Below, in pieces: positions 29,711 through 39,335 of a stretch of DNA of 64,000 nt. The position numbers and the translations under genes were made by a program. The notes beneath the pieces were generated by a model. It had not been told where the DNA came from. It did no database searches and saw only the letters and a program-made list of their open reading frames with translations. Source of the stretch: Erythrobacteraceae bacterium CFH 75059 (GTDB taxonomy: Bacteria > Pseudomonadota > Alphaproteobacteria > Sphingomonadales > Sphingomonadaceae); NCBI GenBank assembly GCA_004331795.1, contig SJSR01000001.1:248001-312000 (forward strand), read 5' to 3'. How positions within the stretch are numbered: position 1 is the stretch's first letter; each line of letters opens with the position of its first letter.

Positions 29711-31097
29711 GCGCCCTGAGAGCAATCCGCAGGCCGTCACGCGGCTGCGGGATGGGCCAGGCCTGCCAGCGCGGCTCGTATCCGTCCGCGACCTCGATGC
29801 GGTAGCGGGTCAGGAGGTGGGCCATGAGGATCTTGATCTGCATGTAGGCGAAATGCAGCCCGAGGCACATGTGCGCGCCGCCCCCGAACGGCACCCAGGC
29901 GTATTTGTGCCGGGCGCGGACCTGTTCGGGAAGAAAACGCTCGGGGTCGAAGCGGTCGGGCTCGGGCCAGTGTTCCTCCAGGTGATGGACCATGGCCGGG
30001 CTGACGCTGACCGGCGCGCCCGCCGGGATGTGGTAGCCGCCGAACTCGAACGCGCGCAGCGCCCGCCGCGGCAGCGAAGGCACCGGCGGGATCATCCGCA
30101 GCGCTTCCTTGAAGGCCATTTCCGTCAGCTGCGGCCTGGCGAGATCGTCGAAGGACAAGGGCGCGCCCGGCGTCCCGGTGAGCGCCAGCAGCTCGTCCCG
30201 AACACGGTCCTGCCAGACCGGATGCCGCGCGAGCAGGTATACGAGCGCCGTGGCGCTGGAGGTGATGGTGTCGTGCGCCGCCATCATCAGGAAGTTCATG
30301 TGGTCGACGACCTCGTCGATCGGCAACAGCGTGCCGCTCTCGTCCGTGGCGGTCGCGAACTGGCTGAACATGTCCTGCCCGCCGCCACTTTCCCGGCGGC
30401 GCAGGGTTTCGCGGGTGAAGTAGTCGACCAGGAACGCCCGGCCGTCCACGCCCTTCTTCATCCGGCTGAAGGGCAAGGGCTTGCGGACAGGCGCGACCGA
30501 CGCCTGCACCATGTCGACGAAGGCCTGGTTGATGCGCTCCGCCTCCGGGCCGAAGGGAAGACCGATGAAGCTGTCGGCCGCAAGGTCCAGCGTCAGCTGC
30601 TTGATGGCGGGATAGAACCGCATCGGCCCGCTCCCCCAGCTTTCGACGCGCCGGGCGATCTCGCGGTTGAGCGTGCCGGCGTAGTGGCGCATCGGCTCGG
30701 GCTTGAAGGCGATCGACAGCGCCCGGCGGTCGGCGCGGTGCTTCTCGAAGTCGAGCAGCATCAGACCACGCGGGAACAGCCGGTGAAGCACAGGGCTCCA
30801 GCCCTGCTCGCTGGAAAAGATCCCCTGCCGGTCGAACAGCACCAGTTCGTTCGCCTCGGCGCCGATGAGGTTCACGTTGCGGATGCCGAAGCTGTTGGTG
30901 CGGAAGACCGGACCGTAGCGGGCATACATGCGCCGGCCGTAGGCGGGCGGATCGGCGAGAACCTTGAGGGTGGTGCCGACGAGCGGCCAGCCATCATCGC
31001 CCGGAATGTGGTCGAGCGCGGACTTGGGCAAGCGCTGCGACCAGTGCGCGGGCGTGAACGGCTCTGCGCCTGACAGCGGCGCGGCGACGGTAGCCAT
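29703..31097 (-). CDS. Cytochrome P450
   Basis: Heme monooxygenase of 464 residues. The heme-binding loop is FGGGAHMCLGLHFA with the cysteine ligand, the I-helix oxygen motif is FLMMAAHDTITSS, and the ExxR motif is KEALRMIP. The protein is soluble with no N-terminal anchor. It resembles bacterial CYPs that act on sterols, terpenoids or fatty acids; the substrate is unknown. The ATG at 31097 follows AAGGAGGG. It lies 44 bp downstream of hemH on the same strand, so heme synthesis and this heme protein may be co-expressed. Confidence 0.9.
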   Translation of the reverse strand: MATVAAPLSGAEPFTPAHWSQRLPKSALDHIPGDDGWPLVGTTLKVLADPPAYGRRMYARYGPVFRTNSFGIRNVNLIGAEANELVLFDRQGIFSSEQGWSPVLHRLFPRGLMLLDFEKHRADRRALSIAFKPEPMRHYAGTLNREIARRVESWGSGPMRFYPAIKQLTLDLAADSFIGLPFGPEAERINQAFVDMVQASVAPVRKPLPFSRMKKGVDGRAFLVDYFTRETLRRRESGGGQDMFSQFATATDESGTLLPIDEVVDHMNFLMMAAHDTITSSATALVYLLARHPVWQDRVRDELLALTGTPGAPLSFDDLARPQLTEMAFKEALRMIPPVPSLPRRALRAFEFGGYHIPAGAPVSVSPAMVHHLEEHWPEPDRFDPERFLPEQVRARHKYAWVPFGGGAHMCLGLHFAYMQIKILMAHLLTRYRIEVADGYEPRWQAWPIPQPRDGLRIALRALN

Positions 31098-31113
31098 GGC
31101 TCGACCCTCCTTG

Positions 31114-31145
31114 TTGACGTGAGTGTAAATAGATCGCGGCGTCAA
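31114..31145. promoter_or_regulatory. Inverted repeat upstream of the P450 gene
   Basis: TTGACG (31114-31119) and CGTCAA (31140-31145) form inverted half-sites 20 bp apart in the gap between hemH and the P450 gene; the right half overlaps the hemH stop codon. This could be an operator for a dimeric regulator of the P450, but the half-sites are short. Confidence 0.3.
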
Positions 31146-32179
31146 ATCCACCCTGACAGTTCGCGCCGGACCATGGCCTCCAGCATCGCCATCCCGTCCC
31201 CGGACGCGTTGAGGCAGGACAGCACGGCATAGTCGCTGCCACCCGCCGCCTCGAACTGTTCGCGGCCGGCAATCGCCAGCTCTTCCAGCGTCTCGACGCA
31301 GTCGGCGGCAAAGCCGGGCGCGGCAACCGCGATCCGCCGCGTGCCTGCCCTCGCCTCCGCCTCGAGCGTGGCGTCGGTGGCGGGTTCCAGCCATTTGGCC
31401 GGGCCGAAGCGCGACTGGAACGTCGTCTCGATCCTCAGCCCCGCCCAGCGCGGATCGGCGTGCAGGCGCGCCGCGAGCAGCCGCGCCGTCTTGCGGCAGT
31501 GGCAATGGTACGGATCACCCTTGTGCAGCGTGCGCTCCGGCATGCCGTGGAAGGAAAGCAGCAGCACCTCGGGCGCGAACGGCAAGGCCGCAAGCTGCCG
31601 GCCGAGATCGCGGTGAAGCGCGTCGAGGTAGAGCGGATCGTCGTGATAGGGCGGCAGGGTGCGCAGCGTCGGCTGCCAGCGCATCGTCCGCAGCGCCTCT
31701 GCCGCCTTGTCGACGGCGGTCGCCGTCGTGGCGGCGCAGTATTGCGGATAGAGGGGCGCAAAGAGGATGCGCTCGCACCCTTGCGCCATCAGCGTGGCGA
31801 GGCGGCTGGCGATGGACGGATTGCCGTACCGCATGGCGTAGTCCACCCGCACGCCGTCGCCCGCCAGCCGCTCGGCCAGACCGGCCGCCTGCGCCCGCGT
31901 GATCGCCGCCAGCGGCGAGCCGTCCGCCGTCCACACCTTGCCATAGGCATGGGCGGACTTGCGCGGGCGCACGTTCAGGATCACGCCGCGCAGGATGGGT
32001 TGCCAGACAAGCCTCGGCACTTCGATCACCCGCGGGTCCGAAAGGAACTCGCGCAGGTAGCGGCGCACGGCCGGCGGATCGGCGGCGTCGGGCGTGCCGA
32101 GGTTGACGAGCAGCACGCCCACGCCTCCCGAACGGACCGGCGGGTGGTCCGGGGGCAGCGCTTGGGTTGTCCAGGTCAT
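31142..32179 (-). CDS. hemH: Ferrochelatase
   Basis: Inserts Fe2+ into protoporphyrin IX in the last step of heme b synthesis. The 345 residues match the family. The catalytic histidine is in LLLSFHGMPERTL, and the metal-binding glutamate region is FAADCVETLEELAIAGRE. The N-terminus (GVGVLLVNLGTPDAADPPAVRRYLREFL) is typical. The start overlaps the stop of the molybdopterin-binding gene by ATGA, so the genes are translationally coupled. Confidence 0.94.
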   Translation of the reverse strand: MTWTTQALPPDHPPVRSGGVGVLLVNLGTPDAADPPAVRRYLREFLSDPRVIEVPRLVWQPILRGVILNVRPRKSAHAYGKVWTADGSPLAAITRAQAAGLAERLAGDGVRVDYAMRYGNPSIASRLATLMAQGCERILFAPLYPQYCAATTATAVDKAAEALRTMRWQPTLRTLPPYHDDPLYLDALHRDLGRQLAALPFAPEVLLLSFHGMPERTLHKGDPYHCHCRKTARLLAARLHADPRWAGLRIETTFQSRFGPAKWLEPATDATLEAEARAGTRRIAVAAPGFAADCVETLEELAIAGREQFEAAGGSDYAVLSCLNASGDGMAMLEAMVRRELSGWI

Positions 32180-34530
32180 GCGTTCTCCAGCAGCGGCAGG
32201 GCACGGATCCGCCGCCCCGTGGCGGCGAACAGGGCGTTGGCAATCGCGGGCGGCGCCACGACCGTCCCCAGTTCGCCGGGATCGAAGGGCGGTGCCGCTT
32301 CGTCGCCGACGAACCGCACCTCGATCTGAGGTGTCCGCGCCAGCGGCGCAATGGCCAGATCGCCAAGCCGGTCGCTGACCGGGAGGCCGCCGGCGAAAGC
32401 GGCCTGTCCGCCAAGCGCCATGGTGAGGCCGAACAGCAACCCTCCCTCGATCTGCTGGCGGGCGATGTCCGCGTTGACGATCCGCCCGAGGTCCACGGCG
32501 GCGAACAGGCGGCGCACCGCGATCTGCCCGCCGGCAGCGTCCACGGCCGCAATGCAGGCGATCCGCCCGCCGCCACCGTCCTCGTCATTCTCGGCGGCCG
32601 CCCGCAGCCGCGCGCAGGCCAGTCCCTGTCCCCCCGACCGGCCGGCGCCGTCCCACTGCGCCATCTCGGCCACGGCCAGCAGGCAGGCGGCGAGGCGCGG
32701 GTCATGCCCGAGCATGGCGATGCGCCAGGACAGCGGCTCGCGCCCGGCCCTCGCCGCAAGTTCGTCGATCATGCTTTCGGTGCAGAATGCCGCCACCGCC
32801 GCGCCGTTGCCGCGCACCGGCCCCGCCGGCAGCGGCAGGTCGACCGGCACGTGCTCCACCGCGACATTGGGGATGGCATAGGGCGGCACGGCGTCGCGCA
32901 GCGCCAGCGGATCGGCAACTCCGGCGCTCGCGCGCAGGGCCGCCGTGGCGGTCATGTTGTCGAACAGCCGGTGCCCCATCTGCCGCATCCAGGCCGGCGC
33001 GGCAAAGCGCGCCGACCACTGGCCGATGCGCGGCTCTCCTCCGGGCTGGAAGGCGGCGCCAACCCGGACGTGGACAAAGGGACCGTGAGGCAGGGCCAGC
33101 AGCTCCTGCCGCCGGGGCCAGGTGAGCTGCACCGGGCGGCCGACCGCCTCGGCAATCACGGCGGCCTCGATGGCGTGGGTGTGATCGAGCCGCGCATCGA
33201 AGCTGCCGCCCCCCGCGACAGGATACAGCACCGCGTCCTCCGGGCGCAGCCGCACTGCCCGCGCGGCCGCCGCCAGCGCCTGTGCGGGCGCCTGCGCCGC
33301 CAGCCACAGCTCCAGCCGGTTGCCGCTGATCCGCGCCGTGGCGCTGGCTGTCTCGAGCGCGGCGTGAACGGCGGGCGCGATGCGGTAGGTGGCGGTCAGC
33401 AACCCGGCCGCGGACGGATCGACACTGCCGGAGGCGGCGATCACCTCGCCGTCCTGCTCCAGCGCGGCGTCGAGCATGCGGGTCATGGCCGCGCTGCTCA
33501 CCGGCGCACCGCCGCCAAAGCGCGGGCGCATGGCATCGAGCGCCCGTTCCGCCATCCACCAGCTTTCGGCGACGGCCGCGAGCCAGCGCTTCGAGCGCAC
33601 CACCCGGACCAGACCCGCGATGCCGCGCGCCGCCGCGGCGTCGAAGCCGGCCAGAAAGGGCGCTCCGGCCGGACCGTGGCGGATGGAGGCATGAACAAGG
33701 TTCGGCAGGCGCACGTCGCCGGCGAACAGCGTCGATCCGCTCGCCTTGGAAGGAAGGTCGAGCCGCGGAAACGGGTTCGGCCCTGCGCGCGCCTGCGCCC
33801 GCGGATCAGGCTGCGCGGGCGGTGCAGGCCCCGCGTCATCAGGCGCGTCGAGCCGCGCCGCGGCGGGCGCCAGCGCACCGAATGTCGCCCGCCGCTCGCC
33901 GCAGGTGATCAGCCCGTCGGCGACCAGGCACTCTGCCGGCGCGACGTTCCACTGGCGGCTGGCCGCCTCGACCAGCAGGGCGCGCGCGGCCGCCCCGGCG
34001 CGGCGGCACGGCTCCTCGTAGGCGGCAAGCGCGGTGCCGGCGGCCGTGGCGGCGAAGGCCGCGCGGCGGGCAAAGGCGCGCGCGCCCACGCCCCCCGGCA
34101 GCCGGGCGAGCACCGGGGCCGAAGGCGCCCACAACGGCTCCCAGAGCTGCGCCAGCGGCACGTTGGCGAAGGCGGCATGCGGCGGCACCGGCTGCACCGC
34201 GATCAGCCGCCAGTCCGCCCCCAGCTCCTCCGCCACCACCTGCGGCAGGAGGGTGCTGATCCCCTGCCCCGTCTCAACCTGCGGCACCGCCACGGTCACC
34301 ACGCCGTCGCGGCCGATGGTCAGCCACGCCCCGAACGGCAGATCGTTGCGGCCGGACGGCAGGCGCGGGCCGTCGGCATCGGGCCAGGCAAGCCACGCCA
34401 CGAGGAGTCCGCCACCGGCGGCGGCGCCGGCGAGCAGACCCCGCCGGCTCAGACGCCAGTGCGGGGACAGCAACGTCCCCCTTCCGCCGGACCCGGACAC
34501 CGCCGCACGCGTCAAGGGCGGGCGAGCCAT
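32176..34530 (-). CDS. Molybdopterin-binding oxidase large subunit (IorB/CoxL-like, xanthine dehydrogenase family)
   Basis: A 784-residue protein with a twin-arginine signal (LSRRGLLAGAAAGGGLLVAWL), so probably periplasmic. It matches large subunits such as isoquinoline 1-oxidoreductase IorB and Tat-exported aldehyde oxidases. Moco-binding segments include VPQVETGQGISTLLPQVVAEELG and GPVRGNGAAVAAFCTESMIDELA. The C-terminal FDPGELGTVVAPPAIANAL contains the glutamate that usually acts as catalytic base. The usual IorA-type 2Fe-2S subunit is not adjacent. The gene overlaps apbC upstream by 19 bp and hemH downstream by 4 bp. The substrate is unknown. Confidence 0.85.
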   Translation of the reverse strand: MARPPLTRAAVSGSGGRGTLLSPHWRLSRRGLLAGAAAGGGLLVAWLAWPDADGPRLPSGRNDLPFGAWLTIGRDGVVTVAVPQVETGQGISTLLPQVVAEELGADWRLIAVQPVPPHAAFANVPLAQLWEPLWAPSAPVLARLPGGVGARAFARRAAFAATAAGTALAAYEEPCRRAGAAARALLVEAASRQWNVAPAECLVADGLITCGERRATFGALAPAAARLDAPDDAGPAPPAQPDPRAQARAGPNPFPRLDLPSKASGSTLFAGDVRLPNLVHASIRHGPAGAPFLAGFDAAAARGIAGLVRVVRSKRWLAAVAESWWMAERALDAMRPRFGGGAPVSSAAMTRMLDAALEQDGEVIAASGSVDPSAAGLLTATYRIAPAVHAALETASATARISGNRLELWLAAQAPAQALAAAARAVRLRPEDAVLYPVAGGGSFDARLDHTHAIEAAVIAEAVGRPVQLTWPRRQELLALPHGPFVHVRVGAAFQPGGEPRIGQWSARFAAPAWMRQMGHRLFDNMTATAALRASAGVADPLALRDAVPPYAIPNVAVEHVPVDLPLPAGPVRGNGAAVAAFCTESMIDELAARAGREPLSWRIAMLGHDPRLAACLLAVAEMAQWDGAGRSGGQGLACARLRAAAENDEDGGGGRIACIAAVDAAGGQIAVRRLFAAVDLGRIVNADIARQQIEGGLLFGLTMALGGQAAFAGGLPVSDRLGDLAIAPLARTPQIEVRFVGDEAAPPFDPGELGTVVAPPAIANALFAATGRRIRALPLLENA

Positions 34531-35507
34531 TGCGCCACCTTGCGGGCGATGGCGTCGAAGGGTTCTGCATCCGGGCCGCCCGCCGCCGCCGGCGGGGTGC
34601 CCCGGTCGCTCGCCTCACGCAGGGCGATGGAGAGCGGGATCCGGCCGAGGAACGGGATGTCCATGCGCGCCGCGGCGCCTTCGATCCCGCCTTTCCCGAA
34701 GGGATCGCTCCAGCCGCCGCAGTGGGGACAGCTGTAGCCGGACATGTTCTCGACCAGGCCGATGATCGGAACGCCGGCGGCCTCCAGCATCTGCCCGGCC
34801 CGCGCCGCGTCGACGAGCGCCAGATCCTGCGGCGTCGACACGATCACCGCGCCCGCGGGCCGGAAGCGTTGCAGCATGGTGATCTGGATGTCGCCGGTTC
34901 CGGGCGGCAGGTCCGCCAGCAGCAGTTCGGTGTCGCCCCAGTCCGCCTCGACGAGCTGGGCCAGTGCCTTGCCCGCCATCGGCCCGCGCCATGCCAGCGC
35001 CCGGCCCGGCGGGACGAGGTGTCCGGCGGACAGCACGGGAACGCCGCCGGCGCCGCGGACGGGCAGGAGACGGTTGCCCACCGCCTCGGGCTTCGCCGCC
35101 GTGGTGCCAAGCAGCATCGGCTGCGACGGTCCGTGTATGTCGGCATCGACGATGCCGACGCGAAGCCCCGTCCGCGCCAGCGCCAGCGCCAGATTGGCGG
35201 TGAGGGTCGACTTGCCCACCCCGCCCTTGCCCGACCCGACCGCGACGATGCGCGGACGCACCGGCGAGCCGCTTGCCGCCGGCGGAGCCGGGGCGGGTTC
35301 GCTCGCGCCGATCGCCACATGCACGGCGGCTCCCGCCGCGTGATCCTGCGCCGCCGCGACCAGCTCTGCCTCCAGCCGGGTACGCGCGGCCGCGTCGAGG
35401 CCGTCGCCGCTCGCCACCAGCAGGATGCGCCCGTGCTGGCGCCTCACCGTCAGCACGCGCCCGGCCAGCGCGGCCGGAAGCCGGTCGAGAAGTGGATCGC
35501 GTGGCAT
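34512..35507 (-). CDS. apbC: Mrp/NBP35 family Fe-S cluster carrier ATPase
   Basis: P-loop ATPase of 331 residues that carries and transfers [4Fe-4S] clusters. An N-terminal MIP18-like/DUF59-related region (~1-75) precedes the ATPase domain. The deviant Walker A is VGSGKGGVGKSTLTANLALAL, and the cluster-binding CxxC is in YSCPHCGGWSDPFGKGG. The ATG at 35507 is chosen; longer frames would read through the hflK promoter region. It is the first gene of the run apbC, IorB-like, hemH, and is divergent from hflK across 78 bp. Confidence 0.9.
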   Translation of the reverse strand: MPRDPLLDRLPAALAGRVLTVRRQHGRILLVASGDGLDAAARTRLEAELVAAAQDHAAGAAVHVAIGASEPAPAPPAASGSPVRPRIVAVGSGKGGVGKSTLTANLALALARTGLRVGIVDADIHGPSQPMLLGTTAAKPEAVGNRLLPVRGAGGVPVLSAGHLVPPGRALAWRGPMAGKALAQLVEADWGDTELLLADLPPGTGDIQITMLQRFRPAGAVIVSTPQDLALVDAARAGQMLEAAGVPIIGLVENMSGYSCPHCGGWSDPFGKGGIEGAAARMDIPFLGRIPLSIALREASDRGTPPAAAGGPDAEPFDAIARKVAQWLARP

Positions 35508-35585
35508 GCGAACCGGTGCCTTTAGCAGCAAAAACGGAATGCCAACCCCTGTTTTTCTCGCGGACGCGCGCCTATAACCTTCGTC

Positions 35586-36770
35586 ATGACATTCATGGAC
35601 GGGATCGGCCGCGCGATCGGCTTGAGCATGGCCGGCCAGCGCAGCCCGTGGGGCAAGCCCAAGGGCGCGGACGGCGGCGGCGGCGAACCGCCACGCGCGG
35701 AAGGCGCCGGGCCGCCGCGCAATCCGTGGCTGCCGCCGGGTGGTGGCGGGACACAGCCGGGGCGCCGCCCCGCGAGCATCGAGGACCTGTTCAAGAACCG
35801 CGGACCCGAAGGACCGCGGCGGATCGGCGGCGGTGGCGGCGGGACGGGCGGACCCGGCTTCCGGCTGCCGCGGCGGGCGGACGGCAAGAGCTGGGTTCCG
35901 GTGCTCCTGATGAGTGCCGGCGCCCTGTGGATCATCCTTTCTTCCGTCCATCAGGTGCAGCCCAAGGAACAGGGCATCGTCACGACCTTCGGCCAGTACA
36001 CCCGCACGCTGCAGCCGGGCATCAACGTCACCCTGCCCTGGCCGTTGCAGAACGTCTCGGTGGTCGATGTCAGCACCTTCCGCTCCGAACGCGTGCCGGG
36101 CACCGAGGCGGAGAAGCTGATCCTCACCGGGGACCAGAACCTCGTCGACCTGTCCTATCTGATCCGCTGGAACATCAAGGATCTGCGCCAGTTCCGCTTC
36201 CAGCTTGCCGAGCCGGAGGAGACGGTGCGGGAGGTGGCCGAAGCGGCGATGCGCGCCTCCGTCGCCGAGCACGAACTCGACTACGTGCTGTCCGGCGCCG
36301 GGCGTGCCGACATCGAGCAGCGGGTGCGGACCCGGATGCAGGAGCTGCTCGACGCCTATCGCTCGGGCGTGGCGGTGCAGGGCATCGAGATCGAAAAGAC
36401 CGACCCGCCCGAGCGGGTGGTGGAAGCGTTCAAGGACGTCTCGGCCGCGCAGCAGGATGCCGAGACGGACATCAACCGCGCGCGCGCCTACGCCCAGCAG
36501 CTGCTCGCCCGCGCCGAAGGCGATGCCACCGCCTTCAACAAGATCTACGAGGAATACCGGCTGGCGCCCGAGGTGACGCGCCGGCGCCTCTATTACGAGA
36601 CCATGGAGAGCGTGCTGGCACGCACCGACAAGACGGTTGTCGAGGCACCGGGAGTCCAGACCTACCTCCCCCTGCCCGAGGTGCAGCGGCGCGCCCGCGA
36701 GGCGCAGCAGCAGGCGCAGCAGGCGCCGCGCCCGGCGCAGCCGGCCGCCCCCGCGGGAGCCGGACGATGA
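35586..36770 (+). CDS. hflK: FtsH protease modulator HflK
   Basis: Membrane SPFH protein of 394 residues that forms, with HflC, the cage around FtsH. The first ~110 residues are Gly/Pro-rich and cytoplasmic, followed by one TM helix (WVPVLLMSAGALWIILSSV) and an SPFH domain beginning HQVQPKEQGIVTTFGQYTRTLQPG. The C-terminus is coiled coil with a Gln/Ala/Pro tail. Its stop overlaps the hflC start by ATGA. Confidence 0.94.
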   Translation: MTFMDGIGRAIGLSMAGQRSPWGKPKGADGGGGEPPRAEGAGPPRNPWLPPGGGGTQPGRRPASIEDLFKNRGPEGPRRIGGGGGGTGGPGFRLPRRADGKSWVPVLLMSAGALWIILSSVHQVQPKEQGIVTTFGQYTRTLQPGINVTLPWPLQNVSVVDVSTFRSERVPGTEAEKLILTGDQNLVDLSYLIRWNIKDLRQFRFQLAEPEETVREVAEAAMRASVAEHELDYVLSGAGRADIEQRVRTRMQELLDAYRSGVAVQGIEIEKTDPPERVVEAFKDVSAAQQDAETDINRARAYAQQLLARAEGDATAFNKIYEEYRLAPEVTRRRLYYETMESVLARTDKTVVEAPGVQTYLPLPEVQRRAREAQQQAQQAPRPAQPAAPAGAGR

Positions 36771-37609
36771 CGCGCACGCAGAACCGGATGAAGCTCATCG
36801 GGGTGGCGCTGGTCGCTGCGCTGATCGTGCTGTGGTCGTTCTTCTTCGTCGTGCCGGAGACGAAGCAGGCCGTGATCGTGAGAGGCGGGGAGGCGATCGG
36901 CACGGTGAACCGCTTCACGCCCGACCGGCAGCCGGGCAACACCGGCGCGGGCATCTGGTACCGCATCCCGTTCCTCGACCGGGTGCAGATGGTCGACCGC
37001 CGGGTGCTCGATCTCGACATGGAGCGTCAGCAGGTGCTGTCCAACGACCAGCAGCGCCTGCAGGTCGACGCCTATGCCCGCTTCCGCATCATCGACCCGG
37101 TGCTGATGGTGGAAACGGCGGGCACGGCGGAGAACGTCGAGCAGCAGCTTCAGCCGATCCTGACCTCGGTGCTGCGGCAGGAACTCGGCCGCCGTCCCTT
37201 CGCGGCGCTGCTGACGGCCGAACGCGGCAACGCCATGGCGAACATCCGCACCGCTCTCGACCGGCAGGCGCGGCAGTACGGCGCGCAGGTGATCGATGTC
37301 CGCATCAAGCGCGCCGACCTGCCCGAGGGCACGCCGCTCGACGCGGCCTTCACCCGCATGGAGACCGACCGGGTGCAGGAGGCGGAAACGATCCGGGCGC
37401 AGGGCCGCAAGAACGCGCAGATCATCCGGGCCGAGGCGGAGGCGACCGCCGCGCGGACCTACGCCGCCGCCTATGGCCAGGATCCGCAGTTCTACGACTT
37501 CTACCGGGCCATGGAGAGCTACCGCCGGTCGTTCGAAAGCGGGCAGGGTGACAGCTCGGTCGTGCTGTCCACCGACAACGAGTACCTGCGCCAGTTCCGC
37601 GGCCGCTGA
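36767..37609 (+). CDS. hflC: FtsH protease modulator HflC
   Basis: Partner of HflK, 280 residues, with an N-terminal TM helix (LIGVALVAALIVLWSFFFVV) and an SPFH domain (PETKQAVIVRGGEAIGTVNRF, AGIWYRIPFLDRVQMVDRRVLDLDMERQQVL). The C-terminal region SYRRSFESGQGDSSVVLSTDNEYLRQF is typical of the family. Translation is coupled to hflK by the four-base overlap. The degP-type gene follows after 142 bp. Confidence 0.94.
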   Translation: MTRTQNRMKLIGVALVAALIVLWSFFFVVPETKQAVIVRGGEAIGTVNRFTPDRQPGNTGAGIWYRIPFLDRVQMVDRRVLDLDMERQQVLSNDQQRLQVDAYARFRIIDPVLMVETAGTAENVEQQLQPILTSVLRQELGRRPFAALLTAERGNAMANIRTALDRQARQYGAQVIDVRIKRADLPEGTPLDAAFTRMETDRVQEAETIRAQGRKNAQIIRAEAEATAARTYAAAYGQDPQFYDFYRAMESYRRSFESGQGDSSVVLSTDNEYLRQFRGR

Positions 37610-37751
37610 ACCGCCGCCATGGCTCGGGAAACCGGCGGCGGTGCCAGCGGTTGTTCAATGGCCGTTCAGTGCTCTTGTGGCGAAATTCCGGGCTGAGCGG
37701 CGCGGCCGTCCGGCCGCCCGACTTCCCCGCAGCAGGAAGGATTCCCGACAC

Positions 37752-39290
<1,539 letters not shown>

Positions 39291-39295
39291 CCGCC

Positions 39296-39335
39296 CGCAC
39301 GTGCGGCTGCCCGTTGGCGGCCGCACGGGCGTGCG
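39296..39335. terminator. Possible hairpin between convergent degP-type and PBP genes
   Basis: Inner arms TGCGGC (39302-39307) and GCCGCA (39320-39325), and outer arms CGCACG (39296-39301) and CGTGCG (39330-39335), form an interrupted stem with a 4-nt bulge. There is no T-tract, so it is a weak terminator candidate at best. Confidence 0.35.
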
